Below are positions 21,725 through 31,049 of a DNA stretch of 64,000 nt, piece after piece. Source of the stretch: Bicyclus anynana. Lineage: Eukaryota; Arthropoda; Insecta; Lepidoptera; Nymphalidae. The notes beneath the pieces are model-generated. The model was not told the DNA's origin, did no database searches, and saw nothing but the letters and a program-made list of their open reading frames with translations. The number at the start of each line of letters is the position of its first letter. The stretch's first letter is position 1. The position numbers and the translations under genes were made by a program. The DNA lies in the NCBI RefSeq assembly GCF_947172395.1, contig NC_069109.1, positions 5,126,968-5,190,967 of the forward strand. Reading direction: 5' to 3'.

Positions 21725-22375
21725 AAATCTTGACATTTCCTTCTCTGTATATCTTTGAAACAGCAGTATTTGTACATGCTAACCTATCACTTTTCAAAAA
21801 CTTGAATAATAAAAGACGTCCTCTAAGGTTGTGTGGACAAGCTGCAAAATCAGCACAGTTTCGGAAAAGTGTATTTTGCCAATCAATAAATATTTACAAT
21901 AAGCTGACATTTAATATAAAAAATAATTCCAACTTGGCAAGGTTTAAGAAACAATTAAAGAATTTTTTAATAAACAAAGCATACTACTCCATCAAAGAGT
22001 ACCTTGATGAATAAACCAATTTCAATTGATTTCAAGACTTATTATAGTCTTACTATACAAATACACCATATTATTGACTAATTTTTTTTTTTTTTTTGCA
22101 ATTTATCATTTTACTTATCTTTGACATAAACTGACATTATATTGACGTAAAGGCATCATTAGAATTATTCTTTAAAATATTCAATGTACCTACTAATTAA
22201 TTAATCACTGTACAAATAAGTGTGTGAATTGATTATTGTAAATAATAATGTTTTTTATAATGATATTGCAAGCTGTAAGGCGGAATTTGGTGTTTATTTC
22301 AATAAGATCTGACTGTAACCTGAATTCGCAATAAACAAATTTTGATTTGATTTTGATTTGACTTGATTTTGATTC
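21725..22375 (+). pseudogene. CR1-like non-LTR retrotransposon, 3' end
   Basis: The frame at 21730-22014 has the look of a reverse-transcriptase C-terminus of the CR1/L2 group. It has TFPSLYIFETAVFV at the start, KRRPLRLCGQ in the middle, and FLINKAYYSIKEYLDE before the stop. A 3' UTR follows and ends in a TTTGATTTGATTTTGAT-type tail (22340-22375), as in CR1 elements. The polymerase core is missing, so it is a dead 5'-truncated copy. Clade assignment is from memory of motifs. Confidence 0.65.
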
Positions 22376-22438
22376 AATCTTTCGGCTCCATGAACCCTTG
22401 TTATAATTTTCAAGTAACAGCGATTCGACTGACTTAAA

Positions 22439-22455
22439 CCCCCCCCCCCCCCCCC
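22439..22455. repeat. 17-bp poly-C tract
   Basis: An uninterrupted run of C in otherwise AT-rich DNA. It could be partly a sequencing or assembly artefact. Confidence 0.8.
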
Positions 22456-22540
22456 AATTAATTTGACTTTTGAAAAAAAAATAAGGTTTTTATTTGAATA
22501 AAAGGTAAAAAAAAAAGTCTTTGTAATATTAATGCGTTAG

Positions 22541-23250
22541 GTCAGTCACCTAAGCTGGAGCTAAGTGAGCTTGTTTCTTCTTCGCAAATGGATTCAATCT
22601 TAGGAGTAATTTTGGGCAATTTTAACCTTAATTCTGACTTGGTATCAGTTATCAAGCCACCGTTACGTAAATCCCTAGAAGTTCGCGTACCCCACTTTGA
22701 GAAACCCTGGCCCAGTGGATATGACATCTGCCTTCGATTAGGAAGGCGTAGCTTCGAATCTACTAAAGAAACGTTAACTTAAAAATCGTAAAATTTTGGC
22801 ATATATTTCGTTGTTTTGATGTCCGCTATAGAGTATTTTTATTTTAAATTAATTACTAGTTAGCTCTACAATCTCACCTGATGGTAAGTGATGATGCAAT
22901 CTAAGATGAAAGCGGACTTACTTGTTAGGCCATTTCGTGTAGAAACCGAAAGGAGTGTGGGGTTTCATCCTCCTCCTAACAAGTTAGCCCGCTTCCATCT
23001 TCGACTGCATCATCACTTACCATCAGGAGAGATTGTAATCAAGGGCTAACTTGTAAAGAATAAAAAAAAGAGGAGAAGAAAACCACACCCCTTTCGGTTT
23101 CTACACAGCATCGTATCGGAACGCTAAATCGCTTGGCGGTACGTCTTTGTAGGTAGGGTGATAACTAGACCTCAATCAGCCCAGCCGGGGATCGAACCCA
23201 GGACCTAAGTCTTGTAAATCCAGAGCATGTAGTATTTACGGGACACCCTG
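22541..23250. mobile_element. SINE B pieces and a tRNA-like remnant
   Basis: 22708-22760 has a SINE A-type head (GGCCCAGTGGATATGACATC) with no body. 22860-23215 is a head-to-head mixture of family B SINE pieces, the last ending in CAGCCGGGGATCGAACCCAG on the minus strand. The two ORFs at 22542-22782 lie on opposite strands of the same stretch and have no domain. Confidence 0.55.
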
Positions 23251-23790
23251 TATACTTAATTTTATAAAGAGGCAAAGTTTGTGGTGCTGTAGGCGGTAAT
23301 TTTTCGATCTACTGAACCGATTTTGAAAATTATTTTAGCACTACAAAACCGCGTTATTTGTGAGTGTTATCCTACTTATATTATATACGCGAAAGTTTGT
23401 ATAGATGTTTGGATGTTGGTTACTCTTTAACGCCGCTACTTTTTTTACGCCGAAGCGATTTGGCTGAAATTTGAAATGGAAATAGATTTTACTCTGGATT
23501 AACACATAGGCTACTTTTTATCCCAAAAAAATCAATGGTTTTCCGAGATTTGCAAAAACTAATGATTTTGATGATATTAGGAATGTTTGTTACTCTTTCA
23601 CGCCTCGACTACTGCACCGAATTAGCTGAAATTTGGTATTGGGATATATTATAGCCTGGATCAACACATAGGCTACTTTTTATTCCGGAAAATCCATGGA
23701 TCCGAGGGATTTGTGAAAAATTAAACTCCACGCGGACGAAGTCGCGAGCGTCCACTAGTAGGCTATATTTTATCTCCGTATTCTCACGGA
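23251..23790. mobile_element. Cluster of Helitron-like fragments
   Basis: A GAGGCAAAGTTTGTGGTGCT start near 23268, a second start near 23395, and a CGCGGACGAAGTCGCGAGCG/CTAGT-type end at about 23725-23760. The body AAATAGATTTTACTCTGGAT is duplicated with changes. Confidence 0.5.
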
Positions 23791-24034
23791 AACGGGAACC
23801 ACGCGTATCAAATATTATGACCTCATAATATGGGTTTTACAAAACCACTATCAGATATGCAGACAGATAGCATGATGGATGATTCACTCTAGATAACACC
23901 ATGTAAAGTAGAAATATAACGGAAAATTACTTACATCAGGGAAATATCAATTTTCCTGACCGCTGACGTCATGGTCTAGTACATCTAACATTATTTCACT
24001 AAGAAAATTTTAAATTTAACTATAGGCCTCTTAA

Positions 24035-24405
24035 GAAGGCTCAGTCAGACAGCGGGCGATGGAACGAGCTATGTTAGGAGTATCTCTGCGTGATCGAATC
24101 AGAAATGAGGAGATCCGCAGACGAACCAAAGTCACCGACATAGCTCAACGTGTCGCGAAGCTGAATTAGCAATGGGTACATAGTTCAAAGAACCGATGGA
24201 CATTGGGGTACTAAAGTGCTGGAATGGCGACCCCGCACTAGTAAGCGCAGTGTTGGTCGACCTCCCACCAGGTGGACTGACGACATCAAGCGAGTCGCAG
24301 GTATTCGCTGACTGCAGGCGGCTCAGTATCATGATGTTTGGAAGTCCCTACAAAAGGCCTATGTCCTGCAGTGGACTCCATCGGCTGATATGACGATGAT
24401 GATAA
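24035..24405 (+). pseudogene. RTE-like reverse transcriptase C-terminal remnant, copy 1
   Basis: Reading across frames gives ERAMLGVSLRDRIRNEEIR, RRTKVTDIAQRVAKL, then TAG where related copies have TGG. A small deletion follows, and then a tail with RWTDDIKR- and SLQKAYVLQWTP-like content. The same piece occurs at 28650 and, inverted, at 40131. It is the well-known end of RTE-type LINEs of Lepidoptera and is non-functional here. Confidence 0.65.
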
Positions 24406-24429
24406 ACTTTAAATAGTTTAAAAAACTAA

Positions 24430-24745
24430 AAAACACGTATTCAGCACTAAAAATTACAAATATTGGATTTAAGTCACGTGACTATTTGTTTTCGTATTTC
24501 TGACAGCAAACCCTTTCATTTGATACATATATCATGGGGGTGGATTTCAAACAGCCAGCCCGCCATCTTAGGAAGGCCGCTATATTGGATTTGTAATGAC
24601 GTTTCTCAGCTAGTCATGTATTGTCATCAGAACTCAGAGCGTGTGCAAAATTTCATCCTAATCGAAGACCAGGAAGTGGGTCAAATTAATATTCCAAGAT
24701 TTTCTTACATACATAGTTACAAGTGAAGCTAATATAAAGCGTGTA
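24430..24745 (+). repeat. Dispersed repeat (CATACATAGTTACAAGTGAA end)
   Basis: It contains GGCCGCTATATTGGATTTGT and TTCTTACATACATAGTTACA. The same order of motifs is found split by a hAT element at 39140-39930 and by a SINE near 21188. The 87-codon frame at 24463-24726 is part of the repeat. Confidence 0.55.
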
Positions 24746-24920
24746 AAAACAATTTTCATCCAATAAACACATGGGTGAAGGTCGTTTCTAATACGGATCG
24801 TCTACTAATGAATAATGTCGATAACATCTGCATCGTAACATATGTACATGTTATCAAAGTGATAAGAGTTGTCAAGTGCATAATGTGACTGCATTGTGTG
24901 GACAAAACAGACGCACTGTT

Positions 24921-25613
24921 ATAGACCAAGAGCCAGTGAACGCCAGACCTTCGCCATTTTATAATAGCTCAAAGTTTGTCAGCTCTGGCTTTGGGAGGTA
25001 GCAGATTTTAAGGATCCAGACCCTCAAACGTCTAAGTATAAAGTGCATTGACCTCTTATAATAAAAGGTAAAAATCATGTAGAACATTTCACTTTAAAAC
25101 TGGCCAACTTTGCTTTGACAGTTTTAGAATTATTGGTAAAGAATTTACCTAAAGGCCTTTAAATATAGTCCAATGACTATATTCAATAAAATCCCAAATG
25201 CAGAGCAAATTCAACCTTAAGGATTGAGTTTAAGGTTGAATTTGCAAATGCGACTACTTGAATTGAGTGCCAAGAAGTTGTGTTTGGCACTCATTGAGTG
25301 GGGACGTTTTTTGATCACTGATTGTGCATCCACTTTTTAATTGGAGATCGATGATAAAGTGTAATTTTTTTAATGATTTTCGAGCGCCACAAATCTGACC
25401 CTTTAAATCCCTGTAGCTCCGAAAGTAATGGTCGCAGATACCCTGTTACTTTTACAAAATTGCTTTACTATTAGCGTACTCTTAATTTATATACAATTTA
25501 AAAAACCTTCATCATCCCTATTGGCTACCGTACTTATGGTAGAAGCATGAGCTGACAGACTTTCAGCTTTTATAAAATGACGACGGTCGGGCGTTCACTG
25601 GTTCTTAGTCTAT
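24921..25613. mobile_element. TIR element with about 65-bp arms, carrying two other MITE pieces
   Basis: Left ATAGACCAAGAGCCAGTGAA near 24921 pairs with right TTCACTGGTTCTTAGTCTAT ending 25613. The match runs about 65 bp inward with scattered mismatches. Inside lie a MITE N copy (about 25060-25370) and a 3' part of MITE M (25384-25532). No coding frame. Confidence 0.6.
25060..25370 (+). mobile_element. MITE family N, copy 1
   Basis: It shares with the inverted copy at 40990-41325 the segments GAATTGAGTGCCAAGAAGTT, AGGCCTTTAAATATAGTCCA and TTGACCTCTTATAATAAAAG. It has no coding capacity. Termini are not clear enough to classify. Confidence 0.6.
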
Positions 25614-25664
25614 TTGATTTATCTCTTACTATAGTTGACCAAACAGTCGTACTGTTATAACATA

Positions 25665-25940
25665 CTAGCAGACGTCCCGCGGTTTCACCCGTGTGATTCC
25701 CGTTCCCGTGGGAATACGGAGATAAAATATAGCATATAGCATTCGGGGATAGTGTAGCTTCCCAAAAGTGAAAGAATTTTTCAAATCACTTCAGTAGTTT
25801 CAGGGCTTATTCAATGCAAACAAACAAAAGTCTGCGAATACGCATTGGGTCAGCGTGGTGGACTATTGGCCTTGTCCCTCTCATTCTGAGAGGAGAGTCG
25901 TGCTCAACAGTGAGCCGAATATGTGTTGATAACAATAAAA
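25665..25940. mobile_element. Helitron-like fragment (-) followed by SINE A 3' end (+)
   Basis: 25670-25830 begins ACTAGCAGACGTCCCGCGGT and matches the GGGAACGGGA Helitron subfamily in reverse. 25831-25935 is the last third of SINE A (GGTCAGCGTGGTGGACTATT ... GTGTTGATAA). Confidence 0.6.
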
Positions 25941-25957
25941 TCTATACTAATCTATAC

Positions 25958-27161
25958 TCTATACTAATATTATAAAGAGGTAAAGTTTGTAAGTTTGTAA
26001 GTTTGTCACATTTTTTAAATGGGGTAATCTTCGGAACTACTGGTCCGATTTTAAAAATTCTTTCACCAGTAGAATGCTACATTATCGGGGAGTGCTATAG
26101 GCTATATTTTATATTGGTATCATATATATTAGCCGAGTTATCACAGTTTTTGTCATACAGGTCGGACTGAAAATCCTCTTAAACAGACTTATTCGCATGC
26201 GCTGCCTTATCTATTGTGTAAAATTGAATTTAATGTATGGAGACTTTATGTATCTTTAAAAGTTCTACAAAAAAGTCCGCGACACCATATATCTATCTTC
26301 TATATATTAGCAGATATAGTACCTTTTGTGTTTTAAAAATTATTAATTTTATATACTTAGGTTTACGTCATTATTTATACAACTAAACTTTAATCCTTAT
26401 TAAAATAAATTATTTAATAATCACAAGGATATTATGGAGATAAGATTTGCCCTTTACAGTATGTTAATTACTTTAATAGTTTCGGAGATAATACAAAATT
26501 TCTAAAAGACGCAGAAATTCCGCTATATGACGCCCGGCACTTTCATTTTCGTAGTTCCCGTTCCCGTGTGAATATGGGGATCAAACATAGCCTATGACAC
26601 TCGCAAATAACGTATCTTTCTATTGGTAAAACAATTTTCCAAATCGGTCCAGTAGATCCAGAGATTACCTCCTACAACCACACAAACTTTACCTCTTTAT
26701 ATTATTAGCATAGAAGTCTCTATTTCTCTTGGTCATACCACCACTCTCGAAGGACTGGACCGATTTTGCTAGGGGTAGGAGTAAGATAGAGAAGTTACAG
26801 GGTAGGGTAGGGTACGGGTAGGGAAGCGTAGGGGTAGGGTAGGTTTAGGGCCGGGTTTAGGGTAGTGGTAGGGTAGAGGTACGGGTAGGATAGGGAAGTG
26901 GTAGGGTAAGGGTAGGATAGGCGTGAGATAGGGGTACGGGTGGGATAGGGGTAGGAAAGGGATAGGGTACGGGGAGGGTAGGGGTAGGATGGTGGTAGGG
27001 TGTAGGTAAGGTAGGGGTAGGTTTGGGGTAGGGGTAGGGTAGATGTAGGGGTTGGGTAGGGTAGGGTTGGGGTAGTGGTAGGGTAGGGGTAGGATAGGGT
27101 AGGGGTAGTAGTAAAGTTGACATCGAAATTTACGCGGACGAAGTCGCGGGCGTCCGCTAGT
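25958..27161 (+). mobile_element. 1.2-kb Helitron-like element with TAGGG-rich array, copy 2
   Basis: It starts TCTATACTAATATTATAAAG and ends GCGGGCGTCCGCTAGT. It is a close full-length match to the inverted copy at 12531-13754, differing by scattered substitutions and small length changes in the array. The minus-strand frames at 26769-27164 are only translations of the repeat. Confidence 0.8.
26769..27112. repeat. Irregular GGGTAGG array
   Basis: Imperfect TAGGG, TAGGGG and TAGGATAGG units over about 340 bp, G-rich on the plus strand. It matches the array at 12578-12950 unit by unit except for a missing block and point changes. Confidence 0.8.
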
Positions 27162-27381
27162 CATAAATAATTGACCAGACAGTCGTTCTGTTATAACATA
27201 CTAGCGGACACTGCTCGGTTTCACCAGCATAGTTCCCGTTACCGTATGAATACGGGGACAAAATATAAACTTTGTTACTCGACGATAATGTAGCTTTCCA
27301 TTGGTTAGTTGGTTTGGTCGTGAATAACAAACAAACCCACATTCACATTATAAATATTAGCTTCGCTATTTTAAATTAATT
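27162..27381 (-). mobile_element. Helitron-like fragment
   Basis: 27200-27360 starts ACTAGCGGACACTGCTCGGT and continues into a GGGAACG-type body in reverse, ending in AACAAACAAACCCACATTCA. The 61-codon minus frame here is repeat sequence. Confidence 0.5.
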
Positions 27382-27385
27382 TTAA

Positions 27386-27527
27386 CACGTTCGCTGCGCC
27401 ACTGTTTTTTTTGTACTTTCCTCTGGTGCGTTACGAGGTTTTTTGACCTCATGCTTTACGTGGTGGTGTACTCTCTTGACGACAATAGGTGTACGAGGTC
27501 AATTGACCCCGTACCGCAGCGAAAGTG
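27386..27527. mobile_element. 142-bp MITE with TTAA target duplication (piggyBac-like)
   Basis: TTAA flanks it at 27382-27385 and 27528-27531. The ends CACGTTCGCTGCG and CGCAGCGAAAGTG are inverted with one mismatch. Internal GAGGTTTTTTGACCTC and GAGGTCAATTGACCCC motifs are palindromic. TTAA duplication is typical of piggyBac. Confidence 0.75.
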
Positions 27528-27780
27528 TTAATGTACATTTTATCAAGTTGTTTAATTAGGTAATCAAATGGAACGGTTCCATAAATAGCTGTGGTAATTA
27601 GCTCAGTAAAATATAAACTTAATATACTATGATAACAGTTAAATTTAACTGCTGCGGCATTAATAACAATAACTCATAGATTAGAACGTTATAACAAAAA
27701 TTTAAATGAAAATAAAAGTGTTCCTTTCTTTATCTGTACCTATTATTATTCATCATCGACAACCCAAATTCGGCTCACTT

Positions 27781-28005
27781 TTTTTTTTTTTTATTCTTTA
27801 CAAGTTAGCCCTTGACTACAATCTCACCTGATGGTAAGTGATGATGCAGTCTAAGATGGAAGCGGGCTAACTTGTTAGAAGGAGGATGAAAATCCACACC
27901 CCTCTCGGTTTCTACACGACATCATACCGGAACGCTAAATCGCTTGGCGGTACGTCTTTGTCGGTAGGGTGGTAACTAGCCACAGCCGAAGCCTCCCACC
28001 AGCCA
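27781..28005 (-). mobile_element. SINE family B, 5' truncated
   Basis: A body from the T-rich complement of the tail through CCCTTGACTACAATCTCACC to GAAGCCTCCCACCAGCC. The head is missing, and SINE A follows directly. Confidence 0.75.
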
Positions 28006-28007
28006 AA

Positions 28008-28392
28008 AAAGCTGAGTTCGAGTCTCCTCTCAGTATGAGAGGCGTTAGTTTGGCCATTAGTCCACCACGCTGGCCCAATGTAGATTGGCAGACTTCACAC
28101 ACGCAGAGAATTAAGATAATTTTCTGGTATGCAGGTTTCATCACGATGTTTTCCTTCACCGTTTTGAGACACGTGATGTTTAATTTCTTAAAATGTACAC
28201 AACTGAAAAGCCCCGGACCGGATTCGAACCTACGCCCAACGAAAAATTAAGAAAATTCTCAGGTATGCAGATTTCCTCACGATGTTTTTCCTACACCGTT
28301 TGAGATGATATTTATTTTCTTAAAATGCACTAAACCAAAAAGTTTAAGGTGCATGCTCAGGACCGGATTCGAACCTACACCCTCCGGAATTA
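28008..28392 (-). mobile_element. Two SINE family A copies in tandem
   Basis: 28008-28240 is a copy ending in a damaged head (CGGATTCGAACCTACGCCCA). 28241-28392 is a second, shorter copy that repeats the GAAAATTCTCAGGTATGCAG to GATTCGAACCTACACCCTCC part. Confidence 0.65.
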
Positions 28393-28649
28393 TGATAATA
28401 TGTACATTAGATAAAAATTCTGAAATTGGGTCATACAAACCAATGTGGGTTTATCTTAATAATTATATAAATAAAACCATATAAATGAATTATCTTATCT
28501 TTAATATATCAATTAGTTGATAAGCAAACACTGTGTCTCTTAGTCATGTTGTTATCTCTACATTTAAACAAATAAATAAAATAATAATTGCGCTCTCTGT
28601 CTGTCCATTTAAATTTACAACTTTACAGTAAATACAGATAAATGAGTAT

Positions 28650-28806
28650 GCGGGCCTTATTAGAAGGCTCAAAGTCACTCGGCGGGCGATGGAGCAAGCT
28701 ATGCTTGGAGTTTCTCTGCGTGATCGAATCAGGAATGAGGAGATCCGCAGACGAACCAAAGTCATTGACATAGCTCAGCGGGTTGTGAAGCTGAAGTGGC
28801 AATGGG
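28650..28806 (+). pseudogene. RTE-like reverse transcriptase remnant, copy 2, left part
   Basis: The frame gives EQAMLGVSLRDRIRNEEIRR and TKVIDIAQRVVKLKWQW. It is cut at GAAGTGGCAATGGG (28793-28806) by the LOA-type retrotransposon and resumes at 34773. Confidence 0.8.
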
Positions 28807-29153
28807 AAACTCCGCCGATGCCGGTCCCAAGCCCGGATGCAAAAGGAGGAGGGTTTGCAGGAGTGACCATACCTGCTGTAAAAGGGTCAACGCCGAACCC
28901 CAGGCGGCGGTTAATAACCTGACAACACCATGGCAACCAGTGGCCAAGAGGTCTAAATCACCTCTAAAAGACTGATCCAGAACGGTCAGGCCAGAGGACA
29001 CACCCAACTCTGGCAGGGTGCCCAAAACCTTATCCCTTGATCCCTTAGTTAGGAACCTAAACCCTTACCCAGCCACTTCCTACCCTTTATACGTCCCCAA
29101 CTATACATTCACTGCTCACACTACACTCTACAAACTACACATACGACTAAACC

Positions 29154-31049
29154 ATGAAGACGGATTCAAAGAGACAATTACTACCCCAGGGGGGTACCGG
29201 AAACGGACAATCCTCCGCTGTAGCGACACCGCCGGTCACTGGATTACCGGACGGGGGTGTGGCTACAGTCCGCCCTGCGTATTCTGGGGGGGGCGAGAAC
29301 CCGCCTTGCGCATTGCGCAACCAACGACTCGGCTATGTAAAAAGGACAGATGACCAAGCAAAAAACGAACCCACCACTAACCCAACTACCCTGACAGCAC
29401 CCGACTTGCAACCATGCCCGACCACAGCTAACAAGGACTCCGATATAAATATGACTTCAGTCGCGATGGCCGTCCCTCCACCAGATATAAAATCCGCTTG
29501 GGCCAACGTAGAATCCAAGCACAAGCGGAAAAAACCTAAAAGAAAGAGAAACAAGACGGACTTACAGACTGCATCCCCTTCAGGCACACGCCTAAGCGGG
29601 CAGACGTCGAAGACAGAAAGGACTACAACAGTGACAGGCAAGGCCCAGACGGGGGGCTTGTACGGACAAAGCGGCGGGCAGTCTGCACAACAGCGGCTGC
29701 CCCCCGCGGAGACTGTCGTCCCACGCCCAGGCACAAGCCGCAGCACTGCTGTAGTCCAGAAAATCTCCGGCGAAAACCTTCCGGCGGAGCCTGCCAAACC
29801 AACATTGGACGCTACATGCGCAAACACCTCTGGCCAACGTCAGCAACACCCCGTCGCACCCCGGTGCAACAAACACTGGAGAGGGCGGAGCGGTGGTGGG
29901 GCTGACGAGGACAGAAACCCCAACCCGTCAAATAGCCAGCCCAGTCTTAAACGGGGCAGGCTAGATGACTCCATTTCACCAAGGGGCCAGACAAAAAGAA
30001 CCAAGACAATCGGACAGACCAGAACGAGGGAGAGTTACGCAGGCGCGACCCAACAACATCTGAGTGTCGCAATCACCCTCGTTCCTAGGGCTGACATGAC
30101 GCAGACAGAGGCGATGACTCTGCAAGAGCAAATCCAGGAGGAGGTTTTCGAGGCTTGCCTTAGAGATCCAATTCCTGGAGTTCCTCTAACCCATGCACCC
30201 ACCTTCTCAGGAAAAGCCTTCCTCAGTGAAGGCGTCCTGAAAATGTGGTGTGAAGACGACCAAGCCCTTCAATGGTTGAACGCGGTCTTACCAAGGCTGA
30301 ATTCGCCAAGGGAGGGCTTCGAAATTAAAATAATAAACCAGCGCGAAATCACGAAGAGGGTGAAAGGAGCACTATACGTGCCCAACTACCGGGGAGAGAT
30401 CGGCAAACTTCACAGGATCCTCCTACGGCAGAACCCGAAGTATGATATCGGCAGCTGGACCCTACATAATTTCAAAAACTTCCAGGTGACAAAAGGGAGA
30501 CTTCCAGGTGTGTTCCTAATACTAGGAATACCCCAGGAAAAGATCGACACCATTTTGGACAACGACAGGAGGGTAGCCTATTCCACTGGGACGATATATC
30601 TCAAGTTCTTTGTTGGCGAAGAACTTAGTGATATACCGCCCAGTCAAGCTACCTCCACAAAACAGGACAATACTGAGACAGACGCAGCCGCGAAGACAAT
30701 CACACAGACAGTTTGTGAAAAACTACCGGACTCTGTACAGGACGGACATGACAGCGATACGACGTGCCCTGGACCAAGTACCGCTCCCTCAACAAGTGGG
30801 ATGAATTGGGAAGGAACGCGTCCCGAACCAAGCATCACACCATCAACAAGTGGGATGCAATGGGAAGAGACGCGCCCCGGACCAAGTATCACACCCACTC
30901 TAGAGGGGTTGAAATGGGAAAGGGCATCAGGCACAGACGCAACTGATTCAGACGACGACGACATGGCGGACTCAGCTCCGCTGTATACATTACTGGAGAA
31001 ATGTGTCCCCCGGGACGCAATAAACTCCATCAATATCCATCTTCAGTAA
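29154..31049 (+). CDS. ORF1 (RNA-binding protein) of the LOA-type retrotransposon
   Basis: 631 residues from ATG at 29154. The first roughly 270 residues are low-complexity, rich in T, P, Q and K, with basic stretches such as KHKRKKPKRKRNK that suit RNA binding or nuclear import. Residues of about 300-490 form one ordered domain (VAITLVPRADMTQTEAMTLQ ... KGRLPGVFLILGIPQEKID). It resembles the RRM-like DUF4780 domain found in ORF1 of LOA-type elements. The acidic C-terminal third carries repeated GPSTAPSTSGM / EPSITPSTSGM units. No CCHC zinc knuckles are seen. Family ORF1 products coat the element RNA. The stop at 31047-31049 overlaps the start of the ORF2 frame. The four minus-strand ORFs over this gene are shadows. 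Confidence 0.85.
   Translation: MKTDSKRQLLPQGGTGNGQSSAVATPPVTGLPDGGVATVRPAYSGGGENPPCALRNQRLGYVKRTDDQAKNEPTTNPTTLTAPDLQPCPTTANKDSDINMTSVAMAVPPPDIKSAWANVESKHKRKKPKRKRNKTDLQTASPSGTRLSGQTSKTERTTTVTGKAQTGGLYGQSGGQSAQQRLPPAETVVPRPGTSRSTAVVQKISGENLPAEPAKPTLDATCANTSGQRQQHPVAPRCNKHWRGRSGGGADEDRNPNPSNSQPSLKRGRLDDSISPRGQTKRTKTIGQTRTRESYAGATQQHLSVAITLVPRADMTQTEAMTLQEQIQEEVFEACLRDPIPGVPLTHAPTFSGKAFLSEGVLKMWCEDDQALQWLNAVLPRLNSPREGFEIKIINQREITKRVKGALYVPNYRGEIGKLHRILLRQNPKYDIGSWTLHNFKNFQVTKGRLPGVFLILGIPQEKIDTILDNDRRVAYSTGTIYLKFFVGEELSDIPPSQATSTKQDNTETDAAAKTITQTVCEKLPDSVQDGHDSDTTCPGPSTAPSTSGMNWEGTRPEPSITPSTSGMQWEETRPGPSITPTLEGLKWERASGTDATDSDDDDMADSAPLYTLLEKCVPRDAINSINIHLQ

Noticed and set aside
29333..29876. 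Minus-strand ORFs of 94-164 codons over ORF1
   Set aside because: Shadows of the retrotransposon ORF1, created by its GC-rich coding sequence; no domain.
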